Part shown: positions 1-8,983 of the stretch, piece after piece | Layout of the letters: every line of letters starts with the position of its first letter | Position numbering within the stretch: position 1 is the first letter of the stretch | Assembly: GCF_900107975.1 (NCBI RefSeq) | Contig: NZ_FNVF01000004.1 | Location: 124,001 to 188,000 of the forward strand | Length of the DNA: 64,000 bases | Direction of reading: 5' to 3' | Origin: Paenibacillus sp. UNC499MF | GTDB lineage: Bacteria > Bacillota > Bacilli > Paenibacillales > NBRC-103111 | The notes under the pieces: generated by a model | Database searches by the model: none | What the model was told of the DNA's origin: nothing | The model's input: the letters and a program-made list of their open reading frames with translations, nothing else | Made by a program: the position numbers and the translations under genes

Positions 1-1287
1 GACGGTTCCGTAGATATAAGCAAAGCGATTCAAATCAATGAACAGTTTCAGCTTTCCAGACAGTTCTGGTCTTATCTTGTAAACAAACAGCTGATCCGCA
101 ATCCGCAGGACTTTATTATGCCGATTCCGCATATGAGCATGGTACAGGGGCAAGAGAATGTTACGTTCCTGAAAAAGCGGTTTGAAGCGATGTCGAGCAA
201 CCCTTTGTTCCAAGGGATGGAATTTTCCGATGATCCGGAGAAACTGATGGAATGGATTCCGCTTATTATGGAAGGCCGTACTTCAAGTGAACCGATCGCG
301 GCTACGAAAATCGACTCAGGGACGGATGTCAACTTTGGCGCTTTAACGCGCATGCTTTTTGAGTACCTGCAGACCCAGAATGTGGAGATGCATTACAAAC
401 ATAGCGTGGACAATATTAAACGTGCCGCCGACGGATCGTGGGAATTGAAAGTACGCAACCTCGATAACGGCAGCGTCGAGCGCCATACGGCGAAATTCGT
501 CTTTATCGGTGGCGGCGGCGGAAGCCTGCACCTGCTGCAGAAGTCCGGCATTCCCGAAGGAAAACATATCGGCGGATTCCCGGTAAGCGGGCTCTTTATG
601 GTATGCAACAATCCGGAAGTGATCGAACAGCACCATGCCAAAGTATACGGCAAAGCAAAGGTCGGAGCTCCGCCTATGTCCGTTCCGCACTTGGATACAC
701 GCTATATCGACAACAAAAAGTCTCTGCTGTTCGGGCCTTTTGCCGGCTTCTCGCCTAAATTCTTGAAAACCGGTTCCATGTTTGACTTGATCACGTCGGT
801 GAAACCGGATAATGTCTTGACGATGTTAGCCGCCGGCGTCAAAGAGATGGCATTGACCAAATACCTGATTGAGCAGGTACTGCTGTCGAATGAAAAACGC
901 GTGGAAGAATTGCGCGAGTTTATCCCGAACGCCAAAGGCGAGGACTGGGATATCGTCGTAGCGGGCCAGCGTGTGCAGGTGATCAAGGATACGGAAGCCG
1001 GCGGCAAAGGTACCCTTCAATTCGGTACGGAGGTTATTACGGCCGCCGACGGTTCGATCGCCGCACTGCTCGGCGCTTCTCCGGGGGCTTCCACCGCCGT
1101 TCACGTCATGCTTGAGATTCTGGCAAGATGCTTCCCGCAGCATATACAAGAGTGGGAGCCGAAAATCAAGGAAATGATTCCTTCTTACGGCCTGTCCCTC
1201 TTGAATAATCCCGAGCTCTTCCGGGAAATTCTTGCATCCACTGCGCAGACGCTTGGTCTGGCTGAAAAAGAATTGGCGTACAGCTGA
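1..1287 (+). CDS. mqo: Malate:quinone oxidoreductase, 3' part (5' end outside the window)
   Basis: This is a membrane-associated FAD enzyme that oxidises malate to oxaloacetate and passes the electrons to quinone, a TCA-cycle step independent of NAD malate dehydrogenase. The frame is open from base 1, and 428 codons are visible before the TGA. The family is about 500 residues long, so roughly the first 70 residues with the FAD-binding start lie upstream. Visible Mqo hallmarks are [12 protein letters not shown] near the left edge, [28 protein letters not shown] and the C-terminal [19 protein letters not shown]. An ATG at 118 is an internal methionine, not the start. A strong terminator follows directly, so the gene ends its transcript here. 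Family assignment is very secure. Confidence 0.95.
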   Translation, partial: DGSVDISKAIQINEQFQLSRQFWSYLVNKQLIRNPQDFIMPIPHMSMVQGQENVTFLKKRFEAMSSNPLFQGMEFSDDPEKLMEWIPLIMEGRTSSEPIAATKIDSGTDVNFGALTRMLFEYLQTQNVEMHYKHSVDNIKRAADGSWELKVRNLDNGSVERHTAKFVFIGGGGGSLHLLQKSGIPEGKHIGGFPVSGLFMVCNNPEVIEQHHAKVYGKAKVGAPPMSVPHLDTRYIDNKKSLLFGPFAGFSPKFLKTGSMFDLITSVKPDNVLTMLAAGVKEMALTKYLIEQVLLSNEKRVEELREFIPNAKGEDWDIVVAGQRVQVIKDTEAGGKGTLQFGTEVITAADGSIAALLGASPGASTAVHVMLEILARCFPQHIQEWEPKIKEMIPSYGLSLLNNPELFREILASTAQTLGLAEKELAYS

Positions 1288-1296
1288 TTTTCTTAT

Positions 1297-1336
1297 AAAA
1301 AGAACCTTCTATCCTTTTTGGGTGGAAGGTTCTTTT
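1297..1336 (+). terminator. Rho-independent terminator after mqo
   Basis: The arms AAAAGAACCTTC and GAAGGTTCTTTT pair perfectly around a loop of about 14 bases, and the right arm runs into a T-rich tail. Confidence 0.85.
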
Positions 1337-1486
1337 GCATTTGCGGCAGGAAGAGCGGCCGGATGGATAGGCAGGCCATTTTCAACAGACTGCAAACTGT
1401 AAGGGGGAGGATAGAAGCCGTTCCAATATATAGTATAATGAAGTCGTAATGAAGGTTGAAAGATCATGACACAGGAGGAAAGATGC

Positions 1487-2239
1487 ATGTATCTGGTATC
1501 CCGGCCTAAACCGCTGCCTGAGGGCATCAACCGAACGATTGCGGAGGAAGTGGCCGCTTGTTTTCCACCCGGCTATCTCCGGTTTTTACGTTCCTTCGGC
1601 GAAGGGACCTATAGCGGCTGGATGAATGTCCAGCTGCCGGACCCGGAGGTGCTTAAGCCATTTGCCGAATACGGGTTGTGGGAGCATGACGCGGACAGCC
1701 CGATTACCGAGCGCCAGATCGGAGAGTGTGTCGCTATCGGCACGACTGTGGACGGCGATTTTCTGGCGGTGCATCCCCCGACGGCCGGGCTGATCTGGCT
1801 GCCTCGTCACGGGGAACAAGTGACGGCTGTTTCTCTTCGGGCGCGTGAGCAGGAAGATGAAAGGACATACGCTTCGGTGCTGGACGAAATCTATCGTCAG
1901 GTGTACGGATGCGGCCGGGAGAGGGCCGCTTATTACGAACCGTGGACGGGGACTCGGAGCCATCTCTTTCTGCGGCTGCCGCCGGGACTGGATCAGCTTT
2001 CGCTGCCGGATCTGTCCGGAATGTGCCGGGCTGCTTTTCCGCCGGATCTGTCCGTTGAAACCGATTATTCTTGTCACCTCTTCTATCAGACACTTGGGGG
2101 TTATGTGAGATTTAATTATGCCAACAAGCAGGAGGTGGCCGTCATGTATGAACAGGACGCACCGGCGCAAGAGGCGTTTGCCGCTATAAGGCAGTGGCTG
2201 GTGTCAAAAGGATGCGAGCCGTATTCGGACAGCAGATGA
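1487..2239 (+). CDS. SMI1/KNR4 (SUKH) family protein
   Basis: This 250-residue cytoplasmic protein has the SUKH fold signature early on: FPPGYLRFLRSFGEG near residue 25, followed by GWMNVQLPDPEVL and, later, the strand pattern of GDFLAVHPPTAGLIWLP. SUKH proteins often act as immunity proteins against polymorphic toxins, but many stand alone with unknown roles, and no toxin gene is visible nearby. I chose ATG 1487 because AGGAGG at 1473-1478 sits eight bases upstream; an in-frame ATG at 1466 lies before that site. The second half (from about residue 150) looks like a separate alpha/beta domain that I cannot name. A possible -10 TATAAT lies at 1434-1439. The next gene, 60 bases downstream, may be cotranscribed. 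Confidence 0.7.
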   Translation: MYLVSRPKPLPEGINRTIAEEVAACFPPGYLRFLRSFGEGTYSGWMNVQLPDPEVLKPFAEYGLWEHDADSPITERQIGECVAIGTTVDGDFLAVHPPTAGLIWLPRHGEQVTAVSLRAREQEDERTYASVLDEIYRQVYGCGRERAAYYEPWTGTRSHLFLRLPPGLDQLSLPDLSGMCRAAFPPDLSVETDYSCHLFYQTLGGYVRFNYANKQEVAVMYEQDAPAQEAFAAIRQWLVSKGCEPYSDSR

Positions 2240-2298
2240 GGCTTGCAAAACGGCGGCTTTTTTAGACGGGTCAAAAACGGTACTAAAAGGAGGAAGGA

Positions 2299-2850
2299 AT
2301 GGAACTTTCCTTTTATGCAGATATACATGGAACGTGCGTGGGGCAATTGAGAGATGAACTGCTGCCCTTGGAGGAAGCGGCCCGGGCATGGGATTTTCCG
2401 TATGCTGTCGTTGTAGTATTTCGGGTTCTGCCTGAAAGCTATGAACGAAGAACATTCAGACGTTTTGATAGTTCGGATAATATGCTGGCACTAGACATCA
2501 GCCTAATTTATGAACAGTATCTGCGAATGTCTAAGAACGAGCAGCGTGAGGCGCTGGGCATCCGGTTGTACGATTATTTGTCGGAGTCGGTTGCGAAATA
2601 CAAGAAGCACGCGGATAAGGATACCAGGGACCGCCTGCTGACTCTGGTGAAAGGCTGGATGCAGGAAAATAACTGGCTCGACGGAAAAATAAATAGAGCG
2701 CGGGAGCTTCTCGCACAGGATAAGGGACTTTATGAGGTTGGCCAGGAACTGCAAATGCCTCTGGAGGAAATTGAATATATCTTGCTGCGTATGAATGACT
2801 GCGAGCCTGCGGACGTTCACCCCGATAACAGGAACATCAGGGTCGGATAG
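2299..2850 (+). CDS. Hypothetical protein, possibly immunity-like
   Basis: I do not recognise the family of this 183-residue protein. It has no signal peptide or membrane segment. The first 80 residues look like a mixed alpha/beta domain (MELSFYADIHGTCVGQLRDE). The rest is charged and helical, and residues from about 140 on (GLYEVGQELQMPLEEIEYILLRM) resemble a helix-turn-helix-like pair of helices. AAGGAGG immediately upstream gives a strong ribosome binding site. It follows the SUKH gene in the same direction at short distance, so the two may share a transcript. A role as a second orphan immunity protein is only a guess from that context. Confidence 0.5.
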   Translation: MELSFYADIHGTCVGQLRDELLPLEEAARAWDFPYAVVVVFRVLPESYERRTFRRFDSSDNMLALDISLIYEQYLRMSKNEQREALGIRLYDYLSESVAKYKKHADKDTRDRLLTLVKGWMQENNWLDGKINRARELLAQDKGLYEVGQELQMPLEEIEYILLRMNDCEPADVHPDNRNIRVG

Positions 2851-2912
2851 ACCTGACAACGGACCGCCCTTATATGGTAAGCCTTAAATCCTATAGACCC
2901 CGGCTGGAAAGT

Positions 2913-2921
2913 TGGTATAAT
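2913..2921 (+). promoter_or_regulatory. Extended -10 promoter element before the LtrA gene
   Basis: TGGTATAAT matches the extended -10 pattern (TGnTATAAT) about 50 bases upstream of the start codon. No convincing -35 is present, which is common with extended -10 promoters. Confidence 0.4.
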
Positions 2922-2971
2922 AAATAAATCATCTTTGAGGAACAGGCATCCGGTAGGGGGATTATAAGGGT

Positions 2972-4060
2972 ATGGTTGAGAAAAAGGTCACCTGGTTAGA
3001 GCTGTTTTATGATCTTCTTTTTGTCGCGGCAGTCTCCAAAGCAACTCATGTTCTGCTGCATGCGGAAAACGGAGTTATTCCCATCGAATATTTAGTCAAA
3101 TTTGTTCTGATTTTTATCCCGATCTGGTGGGGATGGGTAGGACAAACGCTTTTTGTAAACCGATTCGGTCAAGATATCTTTATCCATCGAATATTGGGCA
3201 TTTTGCAGCTCTTTTTTATTTTAATCATGACAGCTAGCTTGTCTCCCGATTTCGATCAATACTACATTCCCTTCTTTATCGGATATATAGGCTCGAGAGC
3301 GCTGACCGCCATTCAATATCTGCTGGTGCATAAATCCAAAGCCGCTCATCAGCAATCGACCGCTTCTTACTTGGGGACCCACTTTTTGATCGGAATTCTG
3401 ATATCCTCCTGTTCGCTTTTCTTTGACTCGTGGATCCGTTATGCCGTTCTGTATTTGGGAATTGCCGTCGATATTATACTTCCCTTAGTCGGGCGAAAAC
3501 ATCTGGTAAAAACACCTATACATACCCCTCACTTATTTGAACGTTTCGCTTTATTTACGCTCATTCTTTTAGGAGAATCGGTGGTCAGTATTCTGGCCGT
3601 GCTGCAGTTCAACAGCTGGGATCTGCCCTCCGTTTTGTTTGTCGCGTTTACAAGCGTCTTAGTGATCGCCATCTGGTGGCAGTACTTTGAAAATGTTGAA
3701 ACCAAAGTGAGTAAGGAAATCCAAACGGCCGGCCAGACGATTATTTACGGACACTTATTCATCTACTTGTCCATGAGTATGTTAGCCGCTGCCATCCAGC
3801 TGTTATATCAAGAGAAACTGAATTATACGTTCATGTTGATGTTTGCATTCGGGTCCGTTCTTCTTTATTTTTTCTCCACCTCTCTGGTTTTTCACTTGTA
3901 CAGACCGAAACATCTGCGTTTGAAGCCCTATCACTTGGGCGTATTATTAGGGATATTGGGCTGCTGCATAGCATTGAACTTAATTTTCCCTGTACCGAAT
4001 TATGCGATCGTCGGGGAGATGATGGTTTTCTTTATCGCGTATGCGAAACTGACGACTTGA
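2972..4060 (+). CDS. LtrA family membrane protein (low temperature requirement protein A)
   Basis: This 362-residue integral membrane protein opens with the LtrA family signature: KKVTWLELFYDLLFVAAV, with the conserved WxELFYDLxF pattern. It continues as about ten hydrophobic segments, including PIWWGWVGQTLFVNRF and the conserved HLFERFALFTLILLGESVV. LtrA was named for a Listeria gene needed for growth in the cold. Its biochemical role is unknown, so the name says little about function here. The gene is preceded by a GGGGG-type ribosome binding site and stands alone, convergent with the next gene. The two share the hairpin that follows. Confidence 0.88.
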   Translation: MVEKKVTWLELFYDLLFVAAVSKATHVLLHAENGVIPIEYLVKFVLIFIPIWWGWVGQTLFVNRFGQDIFIHRILGILQLFFILIMTASLSPDFDQYYIPFFIGYIGSRALTAIQYLLVHKSKAAHQQSTASYLGTHFLIGILISSCSLFFDSWIRYAVLYLGIAVDIILPLVGRKHLVKTPIHTPHLFERFALFTLILLGESVVSILAVLQFNSWDLPSVLFVAFTSVLVIAIWWQYFENVETKVSKEIQTAGQTIIYGHLFIYLSMSMLAAAIQLLYQEKLNYTFMLMFAFGSVLLYFFSTSLVFHLYRPKHLRLKPYHLGVLLGILGCCIALNLIFPVPNYAIVGEMMVFFIAYAKLTT

Positions 4061-4097
4061 TTTATTGAACGATCAGGAATCCTCAAAAAAGATTGAT

Positions 4098-4142
4098 AAA
4101 CCATCCAAGGAATAATTAATTTCCAGGGATGGTTTTGTTTTT
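4098..4142 (+). terminator. Terminator after the LtrA gene
   Basis: AAACCATCC pairs with GGATGGTTT across about 20 bases, followed by TTGTTTTT. It lies between convergent genes and may serve both. Confidence 0.75.
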
Positions 4143-4225
4143 ACGGCAGAGGTCAGTCTGTCTCTTTGGGTGCAGTGCATCCGTACATTTCCTGGCTGCT
4201 CTAACATCGTGTTAAGGATGACTGC

Positions 4226-5428
4226 TCATAGAACCTGTTTCTTTTCCGTGGCAAAATAAAGCAGTGCAGCGACCGGGAAGGCGATTCCGATCCATAACGC
4301 GGCGCTCCATCCCCCCGAGGCGAATATCCATCCCCCGACTGCCGATCCGACGGCTCCGCCAAAGAAGAAAATAGCCATAAAAAGCCCATTCAGACGGCTG
4401 CGGATTTCCGGACTCAGTGAGAAGAGCGCGCGTTGTCCAAGTACAAGATTTGCGGATACGCCGGCGTCCAATAACAGGGCTGAAGCGACGAGAACGACTA
4501 CTCCCACGGATGAACCCGTACGGATTATAAGCGGCAGCAGCATAGAAATAACGACCGCAGCGAGTGCAATCCCTGTTGCGGGTCTGGTCCAGCCGCGGTC
4601 GGCCAACCGTCCGGCTACCGGTGCCGCTATGGCACCCGCGACTGCGGCAAGCGCGAACAACGCGATGGCTTTCTGGGAAAAGTGAAAGAGCGGACCGGAT
4701 AGCAGCAGCGGCGCCGTTGTCCAGAACAAGCTGAAGGTCGCAAACACACAGGCATGATAGGCAGCCCGGCGGCGTAGGATCGGGGTTGTCCGCAGCAGGT
4801 GCCACATCGAACCGAGCAGAGCCGTATAGGTTGTGTCTGTCGAAGGTTTTCTGGCAGGCAGCACCTTCGAGAGGACGACAGCCAGAATTACTACAGCCAG
4901 GGCCGACAGAGCGAATACGGCATGCCAGCCGAAGAAGTCCGCTACCAGGCTCGACAGGGGACGCGAAAGCATGATGCCAAGCAGCAGCCCGCTCATGACA
5001 TTGCCGACAACGCGGCCGCGTGAAGTTTCCGCTGCCAGGTAGGATGCGAACGGGACGAGTACTTGCGCGGCAACCGACCCTAATCCGATGACAAACGAAG
5101 CGGCTAAGAAGGGGACAGCCTGTTTCGACACGGCCGTGACGGCAAGGGCGGCCCCAGTCAGAAGTAAAGAAACGACAACCAGCCTACGATTTTCAACGAT
5201 ATCCCCCAGAGGCACGACAAACAACAAACCCACTACATAACCAAGCTGCGTTAACGTCACGATAAAACCGGAACTGTTTGCGGACAGCCCGATTGAGGCA
5301 CTGATTTCCCCGATCAAAGGCTGCGCATAATAAAGATTGGCTGCAATGATGCCGCATGCGGCTGCCAGCAGCAGGGTTAGCCATGCGGGGATATTTTTTT
5401 CGGTTGTTTGTTTTTTTAAAGCAGTCAT
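4226..5428 (-). CDS. MFS transporter, DHA1 drug-efflux type
   Basis: This 400-residue major facilitator has 12 predicted membrane segments. The first carries the typical [19 protein letters not shown] stretch, and the loop after TM2 carries a motif-A-like [14 protein letters not shown] (normally GxLaDRxGRR). Proteins of this type export drugs or sugars by proton antiport. The start at 5428 is supported by AAGGAG nine bases upstream. The divergent neighbour is a TetR repressor gene, and the shared intergenic region holds three copies of a near-palindromic operator, so the pump is very probably repressed by that TetR protein and induced by its substrate. The actual substrate cannot be read from sequence. 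Confidence 0.85.
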   Translation of the reverse strand: MTALKKQTTEKNIPAWLTLLLAAACGIIAANLYYAQPLIGEISASIGLSANSSGFIVTLTQLGYVVGLLFVVPLGDIVENRRLVVVSLLLTGAALAVTAVSKQAVPFLAASFVIGLGSVAAQVLVPFASYLAAETSRGRVVGNVMSGLLLGIMLSRPLSSLVADFFGWHAVFALSALAVVILAVVLSKVLPARKPSTDTTYTALLGSMWHLLRTTPILRRRAAYHACVFATFSLFWTTAPLLLSGPLFHFSQKAIALFALAAVAGAIAAPVAGRLADRGWTRPATGIALAAVVISMLLPLIIRTGSSVGVVVLVASALLLDAGVSANLVLGQRALFSLSPEIRSRLNGLFMAIFFFGGAVGSAVGGWIFASGGWSAALWIGIAFPVAALLYFATEKKQVL

Positions 5429-5546
5429 TATAGACAACTCCTTATATCGAAATATCATGCTGTGAAGCAGTGACTGCATGGTTCCATGCCATTACAATTT
5501 CGTGTGGGGTTCTTCAGAAGATAATTACTCCCTTCATCGATTTTAA

Positions 5547-5664
5547 ATACTGAACGTTTAGTTTATTAATTGGTAACCAAATAATATACTGAACGTATGG
5601 TTTTGTAAATAGGTGGTTTCAACTTTCTTTTTTATTCACAATTGGTATACTGAACGTGTAGTTT
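5547..5664. promoter_or_regulatory. Three TetR operator copies
   Basis: The motif ATACTGAACGTNTRGTTT occurs at 5547-5564, 5586-5603 and 5647-5664, all in the same orientation. The first copy contains ACTGAACGTTTAGT, an inverted repeat with a single mismatch. The sites fill the region between the divergent MFS and tetR genes and would let the regulator control both promoters. Confidence 0.8.
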
Positions 5665-5706
5665 CTTAACGGTTAAGCGAGGTTTGGACGAAAGGAGACG
5701 ATTACG

Positions 5707-6306
5707 ATGAATGGCAAAAGAGGCAGACCGCGTAATGTCGAAGCGCAGAAGGCTATCCTTTCCGCTTCTTATGAGTTGTTGCTGGAAAACGGCTTTCAGG
5801 CCGTCACAGTGGATAAAATTGCCGATCGCGCCCAAGTCAGCAAGGCCACGATTTATAAATGGTGGCCTAACAAGGCTGCCGTGGTAATGGACGGTTTCCT
5901 GTACGCCGCCACAGCCAGATTGCCCGTGCCTAATACAGGCTCGGCAACGAATGATATTGTCATTCACGCCACGAATTTAACCCGGTTTCTGACAAGCCGT
6001 GAAGGAAAGATCATTACGGAATTACTGGGCGAAGGACAGTTTGATGCAGGGTTGGCGGAAGCCTACCGAACCCGTTTCTTCCGTCCCCGCCGGCTTGAGG
6101 CAAGAGGTCTTCTGGAGAAGGCCGTTCAACTCGGAGAATTGAAAAAAGAGCTCGACATTGACATATGCATCGATCTTATCTACGGACCGATTTTCTATCG
6201 GCTGCTGGTGACAGGGGACGCGTTGGATGAGCCCTATGTACAGCATTTGGTGCTAACCGCCTTAGAAGGAATCCGTTCCAGCTGTGCGGAAGAGCAGCTT
6301 GGCTGA
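5707..6306 (+). CDS. TetR/AcrR family transcriptional repressor
   Basis: This 199-residue one-component regulator has an N-terminal TetR helix-turn-helix at about residues 13-60 (AILSASYELLLENGF, then VDKIADRAQVSKATIYKWWPNK), followed by a helical ligand-binding and dimerisation domain. The KATIYKWWPNKAAVV version of the recognition region is typical of TetR proteins with a TetR_C_11-like C-terminus. It is transcribed away from an MFS pump gene, and three operator-like repeats lie between them. The simplest model is autorepression plus repression of the pump, relieved by a drug-like ligand. AAAGGAG upstream supports the start. Confidence 0.9.
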   Translation: MNGKRGRPRNVEAQKAILSASYELLLENGFQAVTVDKIADRAQVSKATIYKWWPNKAAVVMDGFLYAATARLPVPNTGSATNDIVIHATNLTRFLTSREGKIITELLGEGQFDAGLAEAYRTRFFRPRRLEARGLLEKAVQLGELKKELDIDICIDLIYGPIFYRLLVTGDALDEPYVQHLVLTALEGIRSSCAEEQLG

Positions 6307-6496
6307 ATTTTTGAGCGGAAGGAAATGCTTGGAGCAAATGGAAAATCCGATAGCAGGTTTTTGTCAATTCTCCTAAACTTACGAAATAAGTGAGCGGCAT
6401 GCGAGAGTCCCAGCCCCTTAGACCGAATATAAGAGCAACATTTCAAAATTTATCCTGTGCTATATTCTTCTTGAATTCGGACAAGGAGATGAGAGC

Positions 6497-7261
6497 ATGA
6501 GGGAACTGGAAGGTAAAATTGCTTTAGTAACGGGAGCGAGCAGGGGGATCGGCCGCGCTATCGCACTGCGTCTGGCCCGGGAAGGCGCGTTTGTCGCCGT
6601 GCATTACGGACAAAGACGTAACGAGGCGTAGGCGGTGGTCCGGCAGATTAGCCAAAGCGGAGGAAAAGCGTGCGCGATAGGTGCCGACCTCAGCTCTCTT
6701 GAGGGCATCCATGATTTATTCGCGGCACTGGATGAGGCGATCCGGGAACATACGGGCGGCAGCGGATTCGATATTCTGGTCAACAATGCCGGAATCGGGC
6801 AAATTCTCAGCCTCGAAGAGACGACGGAGGCTTCTTTTGACGAAGTGATGAAGATTAACGTCAAAGCTCCGCTTTTTGTTACCCAGCAGGCTTTACCGCG
6901 CCTGAAGGACGGCGGGCGCATTATTAACGTGTCCTCTTTTGTGACGCGCGCCGCTTCTCCCGGTGTGTTCACCTACAGTATGTCGAAGGGGGCTATCGAC
7001 ACGTTTACCCTTCTTCTGGCTAAACAGCTGGGGAGCCGCAAGATTACGGCAAACGCCATTCAGCCGGGCATCATTAACACGGAGATGAATGCGGGAACGC
7101 TGCAAGATCCGAACGGGCAAAAAAGTGCGGCCGGACTCTCCGTCTTTAGCCGGTGGGGAGAGCCTGAGGATGTGGCGGACGTCGCCGCCTTTCTCGCTTC
7201 GCCGGACAGCCGCTGGGTAACCGGCCAGTTGATCGACGCGAGCGGCGGATCGCACCTGTAA
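6497..7261 (+). pseudogene. SDR family oxidoreductase broken by an in-frame amber codon
   Basis: A good ribosome binding site (AAGGAG) and ATG 6497 start a classical short-chain dehydrogenase with the cofactor motif [10 protein letters not shown]. The frame hits TAG at 6629-6631, at codon 45, and then continues without any other stop to 7261. The downstream part keeps NNAG, the catalytic Ser and the Tyr-x-x-x-Lys of TYSMSKGA. The local sequence NEA*AVVRQI suggests that GAG (Glu) became TAG by one substitution. Reinitiation at GTG 6635 would make a 208-residue protein lacking the nucleotide-binding glycine motif, so it could not bind NAD(P) normally. It is either a recent pseudogene or a sequencing error. 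A family member of 254 residues would otherwise be ordinary. Confidence 0.85.
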
Positions 7262-7280
7262 GCGAATCGTGAGACATAAA

Positions 7281-7316
7281 GAGAGAGCCCGGCTTTGCGG
7301 CCGGGTTCTCTTTTTT
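7281..7316 (+). terminator. Terminator after the broken SDR gene
   Basis: The stem AGAGAGCCCGGC / GGCCGGGTTCTCT is followed by six T residues. Confidence 0.85.
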
Positions 7317-7467
7317 GCATAGCCGGGAGGTTTGACAGCGCGCGAAGAGGCAAGCTTTTCGCTTCCCGGCTAATGGCCGCAATCGTGCCCAACGGCCGGG
7401 TCTCTGTTGTTTTTTGCCAGTTACTTTTCTATATTTAATATAAGACATGGGTAGGAGAGGATAATCG

Positions 7468-8550
7468 ATGATCCAACTGAAAGATATCGGAAAGTTCGAG
7501 AAGCTGCCGGAAATCGCGATGCACATTTACAAAGGGAATATGCCGGCTTTACGGGAAGCCGTTGCGGCCGGCTGGAATATCGAAGAGGGTATCGTACTGG
7601 GTAAATATACGACACTGAGTCCGCTCGACCTGGCGCTTATATCGGAAAGACTGGACGTTGTAAAACTGCTCGCAGAGAACGGCGTCAACCTGAATGTCCC
7701 CGATAATCCGGCTTTTCTGCGTGCTGTCCGCTACTGCAAGGAAGACATCGTCCGCTATCTGGCGGAGCAAGGGGCCAGGATGGACAAGCTCAATCATATC
7801 GGCACGGGCGCTTATTCCCAGGCCTACTACGGCAATAAGAACAATATTCCGCTCCTCCATGAGATGGGATTGGATATAAAGCGGCACGGCAGCGCCGTAC
7901 TGCGCCAGGCCGCTTCGGACCATGATCTTAAGACGCTCGCGTATTTACTCGATCACGGGGCGGACATTAATTACAATAAGGCGGATCAGGTCTATCCTTA
8001 TCAGGCGACTCCTTTAACCGTTGCCGTGCGAATGGGCAATATGGCGATGGCCAAGTATTTGATTGAACGCGGCGCGGACGTTACGATAACGGAAAAGGAC
8101 GGCGACCGGGCATATACGATTGCGGTCGGCAATAAGGATGCGGCTTTGGCCGATTATTTGAAATCTCTTGAGCCGGCAGAGCTTCATGATCGGGAGAACA
8201 AGAAGTTTGAGCTGAAAAAGTACAAGCTGACCGATGAACTGCTCACCTTTCTTACCGGAGACAAGCTGCGTCTGGAGCTGGCGCCCAATGAGTATGAGAT
8301 CGGGCATATTGACTTTTTCACTCTGACCGATACTTTTGAGATGAAAATCGGCCGGCAAAAGCTGCTGCGCCTATCGGCCGATATCGACAACTACTCGGAT
8401 CTGCTCCTCGTCTGGAATCCGAAGAAAAAAGGCCTGATAGGCTGTTATGACGTAGAGCATCAGGAGTATGCGGATTTATGCGGCTTTACGGAATTCCTTA
8501 CGCAGCCTGAAACCTACCTCATCCGATTTCTTGAGGGAGAGCTGCAATAA
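7468..8550 (+). CDS. Ankyrin-repeat protein with a C-terminal SUKH-like domain
   Basis: This 360-residue cytoplasmic protein carries ankyrin repeats over about residues 30-235. Typical helices are SPLDLALISERLDVVKLLAENGVNLN, ending in NVPD, and ATPLTVAVRMGNMAMAKYLIERGADV. Residues from about 250 on form a different domain (LELAPNEYEIGHIDFF, then SDLLLVWNPKKKGLIGCYDVE) that resembles SMI1/KNR4 proteins. Ankyrin-SUKH pairings are known in the polymorphic-toxin immunity literature. No toxin is encoded nearby, so the partner is unknown. The start is supported by GGAGAGG about nine bases upstream. The gene is monocistronic, with a terminator about 100 bases after its stop. Confidence 0.75.
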   Translation: MIQLKDIGKFEKLPEIAMHIYKGNMPALREAVAAGWNIEEGIVLGKYTTLSPLDLALISERLDVVKLLAENGVNLNVPDNPAFLRAVRYCKEDIVRYLAEQGARMDKLNHIGTGAYSQAYYGNKNNIPLLHEMGLDIKRHGSAVLRQAASDHDLKTLAYLLDHGADINYNKADQVYPYQATPLTVAVRMGNMAMAKYLIERGADVTITEKDGDRAYTIAVGNKDAALADYLKSLEPAELHDRENKKFELKKYKLTDELLTFLTGDKLRLELAPNEYEIGHIDFFTLTDTFEMKIGRQKLLRLSADIDNYSDLLLVWNPKKKGLIGCYDVEHQEYADLCGFTEFLTQPETYLIRFLEGELQ

Positions 8551-8690
8551 GGGTCCGCCGCTGTCTGTCACGCCTGCAGCGGAGCAGGTGTATGCAGGGA
8601 ACTTTGTTTGTGCCCTGATTGCGGATAGTATCCGCCGGAAAACCTCACCGATCAAGCGACTGCCGTGCTCTGCGGCAGACGCTTTTTTTT
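8551..8690 (+). other. Hairpin-rich 3' region of the ankyrin gene
   Basis: No gene is seen. Three short hairpins precede the terminator: CCTG/CAGG at about 8573-8588, CAGGG/CCCTG at about 8595-8617, and the self-complementary stretch GCGGATAGTATCCGC at 8621-8635. They may be an ordinary structured 3' UTR or part of a longer leader for the next gene. Confidence 0.4.
8655..8690 (+). terminator. Terminator or attenuator upstream of the TerD-domain gene
   Basis: The stem AGCGACTGCCG / CGGCAGACGCT has one mismatch and runs into eight T residues. Confidence 0.8.
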
Positions 8691-8710
8691 ATATCCGAAT
8701 AGCGCCCGCG

Positions 8711-8738
8711 TTGTTTATCTTTTCCATAGTCGTAATAC
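8711..8738 (+). promoter_or_regulatory. Possible sigma-A promoter for the TerD-domain gene
   Basis: TTGTTT (8711-8716) and TAATAC (8733-8738) are separated by 16 bases, downstream of the terminator. Transcription from here would give a leader of about 240 bases containing the hairpins described next. Confidence 0.35.
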
Positions 8739-8785
8739 TTTCGCCCTGTTGGCCTGCCGCGGAATATGGGATGATGAATCCATCA

Positions 8786-8976
8786 AAGGTTCGGAGTCAC
8801 GGACTGTGAACCTTGAACTTCAGGCTATTGCGATCCTTCCTTCTACTTCATTGGGCGAATTAGGGTCGCAGCTTTCCTGAAGGATTTCTATTCGCGAGAG
8901 GAGGCGTCCAGGCTATCATAGTCCTTCCTTCTAAGGGCATTCCGCCAAACACAGTAGGGATATGGCTTTCCTGGAC
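8786..8976 (+). ncRNA. Structured 5' leader with two tandem co-varying hairpin units
   Basis: A simple hairpin at 8786-8814 (AAGGTTC/GAACCTT with an inner AGTC/GACT) is followed by two similar units. Unit 1 (8818-8882) has outer stem CTTCAGG/CCTGAAG and inner stem TGCGATCC/GGGTCGCA. Unit 2 (8906-8976) has outer stem GTCCAGG/CCTGGAC and inner stem CATAGTCC/GGGATATG with one mismatch. The internal loops CTAT and GCTTT, and TTCCTTCTA in the apical part, are identical in both, while about six stem pairs differ by compensated changes. AGGAGG at 8899-8904 lies just before unit 2, and the ATG at 8984 lies just after it. If unit 2 folds, the effective spacer becomes about eight bases. I know of no named RNA family that matches. 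Confidence 0.6.
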
Positions 8977-8983
8977 TCTTTTT

